Shown here: piece by piece, positions 54,977 to 63,297 of the stretch | How the letters are laid out: every line of letters starts with the position of its first letter | How positions within the stretch are numbered: position 1 is the stretch's first letter | NCBI GenBank assembly: GCA_019339365.1 | Contig: CP079860.1 | Coordinates: 1,240,001-1,304,000, forward strand | Reading direction: 5' to 3' | Length of the DNA: 64,000 nucleotides | Source of the DNA: Vibrio neptunius | GTDB lineage: Bacteria; Pseudomonadota; Gammaproteobacteria; Enterobacterales; Vibrionaceae | Position numbers and translations under genes: made by a program | Notes under the pieces: generated by a model | What the model was told of the DNA's origin: nothing | Database searches by the model: none | What the model saw: only the letters and a program-made list of their open reading frames with translations

Positions 54977-57900
54977 ATGGACGATTCAAAACAAAAAGGG
55001 CTCATTGCTTACTTTGCTCACAATCCAGTTGCTGCCAACCTTCTTATGGTGTTTGTGCTGATTGTCGGAACGGTCAGCTTTTTCTTTATTCAACGTCAAA
55101 TGTTTCCCAATATTGAAGTTAACTACATCAATGTGAGTGCTCAGTACCCAGGCGCGTCTCCACAGGAAGTCGAAGAGAGTATTCTCATCAAACTCGAAGA
55201 GTCGCTCAAAGACGTTACAGGGATCAAAAAGGCAGTAACGACGGCATCGCGAGGCAGTGGGGCGATAGAGATAGAGGTGGATGTTGATCAAGATGTTGAC
55301 GATGTGCTGGATAAGGTCAAACAGAAGGTGGACTCGGTCTCAAATTTTCCCGCTGCAATGGAGCCTATTCAGGTTTATCAGTTTGAATTTCGCCAGGATG
55401 TGATTGAAATGGCGTTGGTTGGTAACCGCTCGCTTCTAGAGCTCAAGCCGATAGCCAAGCAGATCGAAGATGAACTGCTGCAGCTACAAAATGTCGCTTT
55501 GGTCGAGCTTAGTGCACCGGACTATGAAATCGCGATTGAAGTTGAGCCGCAGATACTGCGCAAATATAACCTAACGCTTAACGATATCACACAAGCGATC
55601 CAGCGTTATTCCGCGAACTACTCAGCAGGAGAGGTGAGAACGAATACAGGGATGATATCGGTTCGTATCGAAAATCAGTACTACAACGGCGATGAGTTTC
55701 GCGATATCCCTGTCAAAATCGGAGCGAATGGCGGCAAGGTATTGCTTCAGGATATCGCCACTATTAAAGATGGCTTTACAGAGGATGACCGATACTTCAA
55801 GTATTCTGGTGACAACGCCATTTACCTTTCTGTAAAAGCGACCAAAGACCAAAATATGGTGACGGTTGCTGAATCAGTGAAGTCTTACATTGAACAAAAG
55901 AATGCGCAATTGCCATCAGACTTGAAGATCAAAACTTTGGTCGACATGACCTATTACCTTAATGCACGTCTCGATATGATGCTGAAAAACTTGCTGCAAG
56001 GTGCTGTTTTGGTTGCATTAATGCTTAGCCTTTTCTTGCGCGTCAAACTGGCAATGTGGGTAATGATAGGTTTACCTGTCTGTTTCCTCGGGGCAGTGAT
56101 GTTAATGCCTGCGATTGGTGTCAGCATCAATATTGTCTCCCTGTTCGCTTTCATTATGGTGTTAGGCATAGTCGTTGATGACGCTATTGTCATCGGTGAG
56201 AGTGCTTATTCTGAGATCGAGAAAAGCGGCGGCGGGGTTGATAATGTGGTACGTGGTGTTAAGCGCGTGGCGACGCCAGCTACGTTTGGCGTCCTTACTA
56301 CGATTGCCGTATTCGCGCCGTTTTTGATGTCAAAGGGCATTGAACGTGCCTTCTTCTTTGGTATCGCAGCGATAGTGATTCTGTGTCTCATCTTCAGCTT
56401 GATTGAGTCCAAGCTGATCTTACCGTCACACTTGGCACATTCGAACTTTAAGCCGATTAAAAAGGGAAGCTGGCGAGATAGATTCAACCAGCGTTTCTTT
56501 AGTTTTGTTCATGGTCCGTACAAGCGCTTTGTTACCGCTTGTACTTACTGGCGCTGGAGCGTATTTGCTGGATTTGCAGCGTTGCTTGTGTTCAGCATTG
56601 CTTTGGTTATGGCGAACTACGTGAGAATCATACCATCGCCGAAAGTACCGCATGACTTCCCAAGCATTAAGCTGGTGATGAACGACAATGTGTCAAGTAC
56701 ACAGACTATCGACGCCTTGAAGCTGATTGAGAGTACGGTGCTAAAAATTGATGAGGAAACGGAGAAGCAAACCGGTCAGAACATGATTAGAGACGTTCTG
56801 ACGTTTAATCAGGGGCGTAAAGAAGGTCGTTTGGTGATCCCACTAGTGGATGAAGAACTTCGTCCTTTTAATACGTTTGAGCTGGCCCGTCGCTGGCGTG
56901 AATCGTTGCCCGTGATACCCGGTCTGAAAATGCTGACTATTGCAGACAATGTTAACGATGATGGGAAAGGCGATGAGTTCGGTTTCCTTCTATACGGTGC
57001 CGATATCGAGACGCTCAACGCGGCAGGAAGGACATTGATCCTTGAACTCAAGCAGCAGGAAGGGTTATTTGATATCTCGTCTTCTATTGATTCTGGTAGT
57101 CAGGAAGTTCTGTTGTCTCTGGCACCAGTTGCCTATGATTTGGGGCTTAACCTTTCTGATATTGCATTACAAGTTGGCGGAAGCTTCTATGGCGGCGAGG
57201 CGCAACGTGTGCTGCGTGATGGAGAAGAGATCAAAGTGATGGTTCGTTACCCTAAGCTGACCAGAGAAGCATTTGCTTCGTTGCGCTATGCGGTGATCAC
57301 TACCCCGGAAGGTAAGAAAGTGATGCTGGGCGATGTCGTGAACATTAACCAGAAACCAGGGGTAAGCAGTATTCGTCGTGAAGGAGGCTACCGTAGCGTC
57401 TATGTTTATGGTTCTATTGACGAAGAGTTGGTGGAACCAGACGAAGTGGTTGGCAGGATCCATGAGCAGATTATTCCAGACATCCTAGGAGATTATCCTG
57501 GTGTGACAAGCGAGCTTGGTGGCACGATTGAAGAACAACAAGCTCAGCAAGATGAGCAAAAAATCTTCTTTGTTGCAGGGATGATCATCGTCTATATCTT
57601 ATTGGCCGTGCCGCTGAAGAGTTATACCCAACCACTTATCATCATGTCAGTGATCCCGTTTAGCCTCACGGGCGCAATCTGGGGACATTATTGGTTTGGT
57701 TTGGACCTTAGTATGATGTCGAGCTTTGGTTTGATAGCCGCCGCTGGGGTTGTGGTGAATGACTCGTTAGTCATGACCGATTACGTCAATCATGTGCGTG
57801 CTCGTGGGGTGGCAATTAAGGAGGCTGTGATTGAAGCTGGTTGTGCAAGGTTCCGTGCTATTACACTGACTTCAATCACTACGTTCGTTGGCGTTTTACC

Positions 57901-58102
57901 CATTATGTTTGAAACGAGTTTGCAGGCAAGATTCGTGATTCCAATGGCGGTTGCTTTAGGTTTTGCCGTGTTGTTTGCTACCTTACTAACGTTAGTGCTC
58001 GTTCCTTGCTTGTACCTGATGCTGGATGACATTAAGGGCATCTTCCGCTGGATAAAACAGAAACTGACTCGCCGCTCGTCAGGCAAGGTTGTTGAACAGT
58101 AA
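54977..58102 (+). CDS. RND-family efflux transporter permease
   Basis: 1041 residues with 12 transmembrane helices and two large periplasmic loops, as in AcrB-like HAE1 pumps. N-terminus: FAHNPVAANLLMVFVLI. The proton-relay Asp pair is in GIVVDDAIVIGE (helix 4). It exports drugs or metabolites using the proton gradient. Regulator candidate: TetR at 58347. Specific orthologue among vibrio Vex/Vme pumps cannot be told. Confidence 0.95.
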   Translation: MDDSKQKGLIAYFAHNPVAANLLMVFVLIVGTVSFFFIQRQMFPNIEVNYINVSAQYPGASPQEVEESILIKLEESLKDVTGIKKAVTTASRGSGAIEIEVDVDQDVDDVLDKVKQKVDSVSNFPAAMEPIQVYQFEFRQDVIEMALVGNRSLLELKPIAKQIEDELLQLQNVALVELSAPDYEIAIEVEPQILRKYNLTLNDITQAIQRYSANYSAGEVRTNTGMISVRIENQYYNGDEFRDIPVKIGANGGKVLLQDIATIKDGFTEDDRYFKYSGDNAIYLSVKATKDQNMVTVAESVKSYIEQKNAQLPSDLKIKTLVDMTYYLNARLDMMLKNLLQGAVLVALMLSLFLRVKLAMWVMIGLPVCFLGAVMLMPAIGVSINIVSLFAFIMVLGIVVDDAIVIGESAYSEIEKSGGGVDNVVRGVKRVATPATFGVLTTIAVFAPFLMSKGIERAFFFGIAAIVILCLIFSLIESKLILPSHLAHSNFKPIKKGSWRDRFNQRFFSFVHGPYKRFVTACTYWRWSVFAGFAALLVFSIALVMANYVRIIPSPKVPHDFPSIKLVMNDNVSSTQTIDALKLIESTVLKIDEETEKQTGQNMIRDVLTFNQGRKEGRLVIPLVDEELRPFNTFELARRWRESLPVIPGLKMLTIADNVNDDGKGDEFGFLLYGADIETLNAAGRTLILELKQQEGLFDISSSIDSGSQEVLLSLAPVAYDLGLNLSDIALQVGGSFYGGEAQRVLRDGEEIKVMVRYPKLTREAFASLRYAVITTPEGKKVMLGDVVNINQKPGVSSIRREGGYRSVYVYGSIDEELVEPDEVVGRIHEQIIPDILGDYPGVTSELGGTIEEQQAQQDEQKIFFVAGMIIVYILLAVPLKSYTQPLIIMSVIPFSLTGAIWGHYWFGLDLSMMSSFGLIAAAGVVVNDSLVMTDYVNHVRARGVAIKEAVIEAGCARFRAITLTSITTFVGVLPIMFETSLQARFVIPMAVALGFAVLFATLLTLVLVPCLYLMLDDIKGIFRWIKQKLTRRSSGKVVEQ

Positions 58103-58111
58103 TTCAGACAC

Positions 58112-58136
58112 AAGGGGGCAATTAAGCCCCTTTTTT
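58112..58136 (+). terminator. Intrinsic terminator after the RND pump gene
   Basis: Stem AAGGGGGC / GCCCCTT with loop AATTAA, followed by TTTTTT. Confidence 0.9.
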
Positions 58137-58219
58137 ATATCTGACCAAGGCCAGTTTTCTTTGTTGACCTGTCTAGAGCTTCATAGTTTATAGTGTTGAT
58201 ATCAATATAAGGGTGAAGC

Positions 58220-58288
58220 ATGTATCGAATTTCTCAACTGGCACAGCAAGTCGGCTACCAAATGTTTGTTCTAAAAAAGTCTAAATAG
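58220..58288 (+). pseudogene. Truncated MerR-type regulator start (remnant)
   Basis: The 22-residue frame begins MYRISQLAQQVGYQ, like the first helix-turn-helix of MerR regulators (MYRISELAQ-VG), then loses similarity and stops. It has a good ribosome site (AAGGGTGAAGC). A remnant after deletion is most likely; nothing else of MerR follows up to the TetR gene. Confidence 0.6.
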
Positions 58289-58346
58289 AAACGACTGCGC
58301 AAAGTGTGGCTTTGGGGTGGGTGTCATCAAACCAATCCGCTGTGTT

Positions 58347-58982
58347 TTACGTTTGCAGAAAGCCTTGTGTCATGAGTTGGATATTGTGCTCGAACAGACG
58401 GTTTAAGAACGCTTCACTGAGTTCAATACCGTGGATATTGAGTAAGGCTTGCGGAGCAATAAAGGGAAAGACCATTAAGCTAACGTAAGAAACACGACAT
58501 AAGGTCGGATCAACGTCTTTACGTAGTACACCGCTGTCAACCAATTGGTCGAAGACGACGTTCTGCATCGGCTGAGCGATGTCGTCGAAGACTTTTTCCA
58601 GTAGTTTTCGCTGTGTTTCGGACGGTGGCATATTCATGACTTGTGCGACTAATCTAGGAAACTGGGGTATTTTGACCATTTCCCGATAATAGGTGCGCAT
58701 CAGATCGAGGAAGTTTTTCTGATTGCTATCGGCAGCCAGTGCCCTGAGTTGTTGCTTCATCGGATCAAGTGTTTCACGCAACATGGTCTCAAACAGCCCT
58801 TCTTTGCTACCGAAGTAGTATCGAATCATCGCGACGTTTACCCCTGCTCGCTTAGCCACTAATCGGGTCGAGACTTTGTCATAAGCCATCATTGTAAAGA
58901 GCTCTCTAGAGTGCTGGATAAGCTTGGCTCGCGCATCGATTTTTGTACTCGGACGACCCGCTTTTCTGAATGATTCAGCCAC
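58347..58982 (-). CDS. TetR-family transcriptional regulator
   Basis: 211 residues: N-terminal HTH (VSTRLVAKRAGVNVAMIRYYFGSKEGLFETML) and a C-terminal ligand domain. It is convergent with the RND pump operon and probably represses it and itself. The palindromes at 53765 and 59065 are candidate operators. Confidence 0.92.
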   Translation of the reverse strand: MAESFRKAGRPSTKIDARAKLIQHSRELFTMMAYDKVSTRLVAKRAGVNVAMIRYYFGSKEGLFETMLRETLDPMKQQLRALAADSNQKNFLDLMRTYYREMVKIPQFPRLVAQVMNMPPSETQRKLLEKVFDDIAQPMQNVVFDQLVDSGVLRKDVDPTLCRVSYVSLMVFPFIAPQALLNIHGIELSEAFLNRLFEHNIQLMTQGFLQT

Positions 58983-59064
58983 GATTAATGCCTTAGATAT
59001 TAAACAGGTGATTAATTATAGGGCGTTGTTCTGGGACTCGATAGTTAAAAAAATTCAACACTAT

Positions 59065-59080
59065 TTAATCATGTGATTAA
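59065..59080. promoter_or_regulatory. Palindromic operator upstream of the tetR-type gene
   Basis: TTAATCA-TG-TGATTAA, arms perfect, about 85 bp upstream of the TetR start; a further half site TGATTAA lies at 59009-59015. Likely autoregulation. Confidence 0.6.
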
Positions 59081-59134
59081 TTGATTGATTATTGTGAGCG
59101 AGTTAAACGTGTAGCGTGGTACGGAAAGAAAATA

Positions 59135-59160
59135 CCCGCACAGTGGGCATACTGTGCGGG
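59135..59160 (-). terminator. Strong hairpin, probable terminator
   Basis: Perfect 10-bp stem CCCGCACAGT / ACTGTGCGGG with loop GGGCAT; on the minus strand TATTTTCTTT follows. It may end read-through from the glycosidase operon before the TetR promoter. Confidence 0.65.
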
Positions 59161-59443
59161 CAAACAAGGGCAACAATTTAAATTTTTTAGTTTGGAGATT
59201 GTTGGTCAAAATGTCCATATCCAAACTGTTATAAAGTATTCGCTGTCTTTAGAATGACTTTGTATCAGTGTAACCAACGTGGTTTAAAGTAACACTAATG
59301 TTATTTTTGTTTAAATGTTAAATATGAAAATATAAATTTCATTTATGAAAATTTCGTGCAACAAGTAGAGGGTAACTTTGCACGATATGAAGGGGCGCTA
59401 TTGGTTACTGTGTGCCTCAATTGAGTCTCTTTGTGGATAAATG

Positions 59444-59463
59444 AGAGCGGCATACACCGCTCT
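59444..59463 (-). terminator. Hairpin after the glycosidase gene
   Basis: Stem AGAGCGG / CCGCTCT with loop CATACA, lying 5 bp past the stop codon on the minus strand; followed by a weak T tract. Confidence 0.55.
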
Positions 59464-59467
59464 GGGT

Positions 59468-61741
59468 TTATTGATTCGGATTTGCTTGCCAATTGACCTG
59501 ACGGCCATTGCTCAGTTTTGCCACTATGGAATAGGGTGATATTTTGATGTCTGACAAGTCGATGCTTTTGGGGCCAAAATTAGCGGTAATAGTACTGCCG
59601 TCACTAAACACGGTTTGCTGAATTTGGCCTGACTCATCTAGCCATTTAAAGTCCAAGAGCTGTTTGTCCCACAATTGTTCATGGATTGGTTGGTAACCCT
59701 GCTGATAGTGTGCAAGTGCTGCAAGTCTCGGGCTATTCGGTTCGCTTGCCTCATCTCGTGTCAGATGAACCATTGGTGGCGTATTGTAAAGCATGGAAGT
59801 CAAATCACGCTCTGCCTGAACATTGGTGAACTTTAAGCTGTCACTGTGCCAGTGGTGGCTATTGATCACTTCGTCGTGGAAAACCATCTGGTACAAAGGT
59901 ACTCGATATTGCGGAGCGAAGAGCAGGGTTTTATAGGGTTCTTTTACTTTCGCCTGTTTAAAAAAGAAGTCCGGTTTGTGGTCTGGATACCAGCGGCCCA
60001 GAAAATACGGTGAACGAGCATCGTGTTTCATTTCGTTATCAGTCCAGCCAAAACCTATCGTTTCAAGGCCGTGAGCAAAAGCGATTCCGGTTGTGGTGAG
60101 ACTATTCCCATCTTCTGATCCAAGTACCACATCATTTTGTTCGGCAATCCACCCCATTCTCTGATTGAAGGCATTTAACATAGCGCTTTCACTACTATGA
60201 TCTCGATAGTCTTCTCTTGCCATGGCTGTGGCATCGACATCGAGAAACAAACTGTTAAATCGACCATATTTCACAATGTCCTTAACTCGTTGCTTAACAT
60301 AATCTAACTGACAATTCGGGTTTAGGTAGTAACCATGCCCACGGAATCCTTTTTTCTTCTTGCCGTTTGCTTGTTCAATCGCGCATTGCTCTCTCATCGA
60401 TGCTGGTAGCTGTGCGGTTAACCATGTGTCGTTTAAGCCGCGCGGAATGGCAGTGTTATAGGAATCATAAGTGGCAACCAGATAGCCTGAACGCTTTGCG
60501 GCATCAATGATCTTTGGTTGATAAAAGGCGGGCATCCAGTTGTCAAAGCCGAGCCAAAGTTTGCTCAGTCCGGCTTTGCTCATGTTCGCGAGCATATCGC
60601 TTGATAATGCTTGTCCCCACTTATCGGGAGCGATCAGGTATGGCGAAGCCTGTTCGATAAGCCAGCGTTTTCGTTGCTGAGCCACCTGAAATTGATCTGC
60701 AATGGCATTGTTGTTTTGTGATGGCGCTGGTGCCGAATACATGAGGTGTAAAGAGGCATTCAGCGAGTCGACCAGCACTTGTTTATGATAATGACTCATC
60801 AGGTCCACCCCTTTTTTTAGCGGCTTCAGCTGTGTTGTTGCAGAGCGAGGTATAGTGAGACTGGTTTGTTTAAAGTACCAGTTTTTAAGGCCCCACCAGT
60901 CCTTGACATCGTCTGTGCTAATCATGTCTTTACCGAACAGGTAAACTTGGCTGGCCCCAATCAACTTCACTAATTGAGGGTTAGTCTTTGCCTTATCTGC
61001 GAGAGTGGATGAAAGATTGTGGTCAATTCGCCATTGTCTGTAAGCCTTCGCTCCGTCCAGCCAGTCGTTGCCCAGTGTAATGCGCACCTTGAAGGCTTGA
61101 TTTTGGTTGAGTGAGGTGAACTGATGTTTCGCCTTCATGTCAACGTTAGGCTCTGAGCTGGAGAAACTCAGAATATTGTTAGTCGGGGTGATCAACTGGT
61201 AACTGATGGTTTGTTGACCTTGTTGAATCGTCCAGAATGGCATTTTTAAGTCTTGAGTCGTGTTAGCACCTGAGTGGTTTTCTTGCAGATAATTGGCCCA
61301 AATCTTGTTGTTTGTCGGGATTCGCATTCCTTCACTAAACGGTAGGTAAAGCGTATCCGTTTGAGTTTGTGCGAGATCAAACCAACTTAAAGCTAAGGGT
61401 TTGCCTCGTAAGATTTGTGGCTGTTTAGTGACAGAGAAGCTGAGCTCCAATGCGCCGTTTTTTAGTACTGCAGAGGTCTCGAGACCGCTTGGCTGTAAGA
61501 TCCAATTTGCTTGATTGGATGACTCTTCGTTGAGCTGGGAACTGGTCTGAGGTTGGCCATTAACGCGCAACGACGCGCTGTTAACGATGAGGTTGTTCCA
61601 GCGGATGCCTAAATCTTGCGGAGAAATAGATATGTGATTGACTCGGTCACTCAGTATCACATCCTGGGCTGTGACGGAGAAACTTATCGCCAATAAAGAG
61701 AATGAAGCCAGAGTGGTCAAAGGGTTGAGTTTAGCAGGCAT
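59468..61741 (-). CDS. Secreted putative glycoside hydrolase
   Basis: 757 residues with a Sec signal peptide ending near SVTA-Q. The N-terminal ~270 residues are beta-rich (a carbohydrate or galactose-mutarotase-like domain); the middle looks like a (beta/alpha)8 barrel with SLFLDVDATA (candidate nucleophile Asp) and VVLGSEDGNS (candidate acid Glu), a pattern like GH101/GH129-type enzymes; the C-terminus is a small beta domain. I cannot assign a family or substrate firmly. It is downstream of the DUF2861, response-regulator and kinase genes on the same strand, so it may belong to their operon. Confidence 0.7.
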   Translation of the reverse strand: MPAKLNPLTTLASFSLLAISFSVTAQDVILSDRVNHISISPQDLGIRWNNLIVNSASLRVNGQPQTSSQLNEESSNQANWILQPSGLETSAVLKNGALELSFSVTKQPQILRGKPLALSWFDLAQTQTDTLYLPFSEGMRIPTNNKIWANYLQENHSGANTTQDLKMPFWTIQQGQQTISYQLITPTNNILSFSSSEPNVDMKAKHQFTSLNQNQAFKVRITLGNDWLDGAKAYRQWRIDHNLSSTLADKAKTNPQLVKLIGASQVYLFGKDMISTDDVKDWWGLKNWYFKQTSLTIPRSATTQLKPLKKGVDLMSHYHKQVLVDSLNASLHLMYSAPAPSQNNNAIADQFQVAQQRKRWLIEQASPYLIAPDKWGQALSSDMLANMSKAGLSKLWLGFDNWMPAFYQPKIIDAAKRSGYLVATYDSYNTAIPRGLNDTWLTAQLPASMREQCAIEQANGKKKKGFRGHGYYLNPNCQLDYVKQRVKDIVKYGRFNSLFLDVDATAMAREDYRDHSSESAMLNAFNQRMGWIAEQNDVVLGSEDGNSLTTTGIAFAHGLETIGFGWTDNEMKHDARSPYFLGRWYPDHKPDFFFKQAKVKEPYKTLLFAPQYRVPLYQMVFHDEVINSHHWHSDSLKFTNVQAERDLTSMLYNTPPMVHLTRDEASEPNSPRLAALAHYQQGYQPIHEQLWDKQLLDFKWLDESGQIQQTVFSDGSTITANFGPKSIDLSDIKISPYSIVAKLSNGRQVNWQANPNQ

Positions 61742-61840
61742 GACAAATTCCTATGGGTCGTTAGAGACATTCATTAGAGCTCACGATCGAAGGATTAATG
61801 TCACCCATATGTCTCAATTGACTGTCTTGCGAGCTTACCT

Positions 61841-62650
61841 TTACGGTGAAAAGGGAATGGCAAGTCTTTGTATGTATTCAACTTTAAGTCCTTGTTGATA
61901 CTCAAAGATAGAGACCGACGCACTGAGGTGCTTGGCTCCTTTGGGTTGCTGGGTTTTATCAGGAAACGGAACGTTGAACTGTTGAATTGGCGTACGTTTG
62001 TTGAGCAATGTATAGTCGTGACTAAACCATTGCCAGTTTGCAACGGGTTTGGCACAACTGTTTACCACGACGGGTGGGGTAATAATGACCCGCTGAGTTA
62101 TGTTGTCTAGCGTTAACCAGTGGCTATTTTTCGGTATCGCGACGACTAAATCGTAGTCATTGCCATTAAGCTTTAGTCGATAGATGCCTGCTTTAGGTTC
62201 CTGAAGCATTTCTTTACTTTCGATCTCCTGATAGTTTGGCTGAGAGGAAAGTAAGCCCCGTAGCATGGCTTTCTTTTCGGGTGATATCAGCTCAACTTCT
62301 AACGCTGAGTGGACATTTTCAGCGGATAACTTAACTTGAAATCCTTGTGAAGAAAGGCCAGAACGACGAACAAAGCTAAGGCTAAGATCGGCAGGTAACG
62401 GTTTTGAATAGCTGACGAGTTGCCGCCCACATTGAGATCGCTGCATAATCTCCTGCTTTATGGGTAGCCAAAACTCACGGCTGATGCTTTGTTGATTGAG
62501 TGCGAGATGCAGCTCTTGCCAAGCGAGTTGAGGTTGGCTTCTGAGCAGTGCTTCATAGGTTCGCGCGAGTGGCGTGTTGTCAAACCAGTTTGCGTAGACA
62601 TTGGGTGGAGTGAACAAAATACACAACACATACAACAGTCGATAACTCAT
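61841..62650 (-). CDS. DUF2861 family exported protein (VxrC-like)
   Basis: 269 residues with a signal peptide (LLYVLCILFTPPNVYA). Typical DUF2861 features include the N-terminal WFDNTPLARTYEALL and a beta-rich C-terminal half. Such proteins are encoded next to VxrAB-type systems in vibrios. Start overlaps the regulator's stop (ATGA), implying coupling. Function unknown; perhaps part of envelope sensing. Confidence 0.83.
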   Translation of the reverse strand: MSYRLLYVLCILFTPPNVYANWFDNTPLARTYEALLRSQPQLAWQELHLALNQQSISREFWLPIKQEIMQRSQCGRQLVSYSKPLPADLSLSFVRRSGLSSQGFQVKLSAENVHSALEVELISPEKKAMLRGLLSSQPNYQEIESKEMLQEPKAGIYRLKLNGNDYDLVVAIPKNSHWLTLDNITQRVIITPPVVVNSCAKPVANWQWFSHDYTLLNKRTPIQQFNVPFPDKTQQPKGAKHLSASVSIFEYQQGLKVEYIQRLAIPFSP

Positions 62651-63297
62651 GACGTCGCCTCATTGAGTCGATAGCCGACCCCACGGTGGGTTTCAATGTT
62701 CAATACTGGCAGCTTTTGGCGCAGGCGGAGCACATGGTTATCTATGGTGCGAGTGCTAGGAAATGCTTGATATCCCCAAACTTTATTGAGCAGCTCATCT
62801 CTGTGAAACACTCGCCCCTGATGTTGCACAAGTAAGACCAATAACTGAAATTCTTTCGGCTTCAAGGTAATAATTTGGTTGTTGAAGCTCGCTTCGCGTT
62901 TGGCTACGTGGATTTCAATGCCACCATAACTCAGTGAACTATCTCCTAATGGTCTTAGGTGGCTTACTACTCGAGCTAACAACTCTTCATGAGAAAAGGG
63001 TTTAGTGACATAGTCTTTGGCACCTGCCATCAAGCCTTCTACTTTCTGTGACGTGTCTACTTTTGCAGTGAGGATAATGACGGGGAGTGCTTTTAACAGT
63101 AACCAGTGCGGCAAATGCCTTAAGCTGTCGCCGTCGCTCAGCTGCCTGTCGAGGATGACGAGATCCGCTTTAAACCATTGTTGCTCGACTCGATGAGACT
63201 CCTGCTCCCAGAGGCAGTGGTAGCCGTTTGATTCAAACAAAGACACCAGCCCTTGTCCAAGCAATAGGTCGTCTTCAATCAATAGTAGGGTTTTCAC
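62647..63297 (-). CDS. OmpR-family response regulator (VxrB/WigR-like)
   Basis: 216 residues: receiver domain with Asp9/Asp10 (IEDDLLLG), phospho-acceptor Asp50 (VILDRQLSDG) and TKPFS Lys, then an OmpR winged helix (ITLKPKEFQLLVLL, STRTIDNHVLRLRQKL). Start: GTG 63297, which overlaps the kinase stop (GTGA) and follows GGAG; the earlier ATG 63318 lies inside the kinase gene. Gene order kinase-regulator-DUF2861 resembles V. cholerae vxrABC, which governs cell-wall and T6SS responses. Confidence 0.88.
   Translation of the reverse strand: MKTLLLIEDDLLLGQGLVSLFESNGYHCLWEQESHRVEQQWFKADLVILDRQLSDGDSLRHLPHWLLLKALPVIILTAKVDTSQKVEGLMAGAKDYVTKPFSHEELLARVVSHLRPLGDSSLSYGGIEIHVAKREASFNNQIITLKPKEFQLLVLLVQHQGRVFHRDELLNKVWGYQAFPSTRTIDNHVLRLRQKLPVLNIETHRGVGYRLNEATS

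Larger units (their letters stand above)
59081..59467. other. Intergenic region between TetR promoter and glycosidase 3' end
   Basis: 387 bp without a supported gene. It holds a perfect stem at 59135-59160 (CCCGCACAGT / ACTGTGCGGG), with T-rich sequence following on the minus strand, and a hairpin at 59444-59463. AT-rich block 59270-59360 otherwise. Confidence 0.6.
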
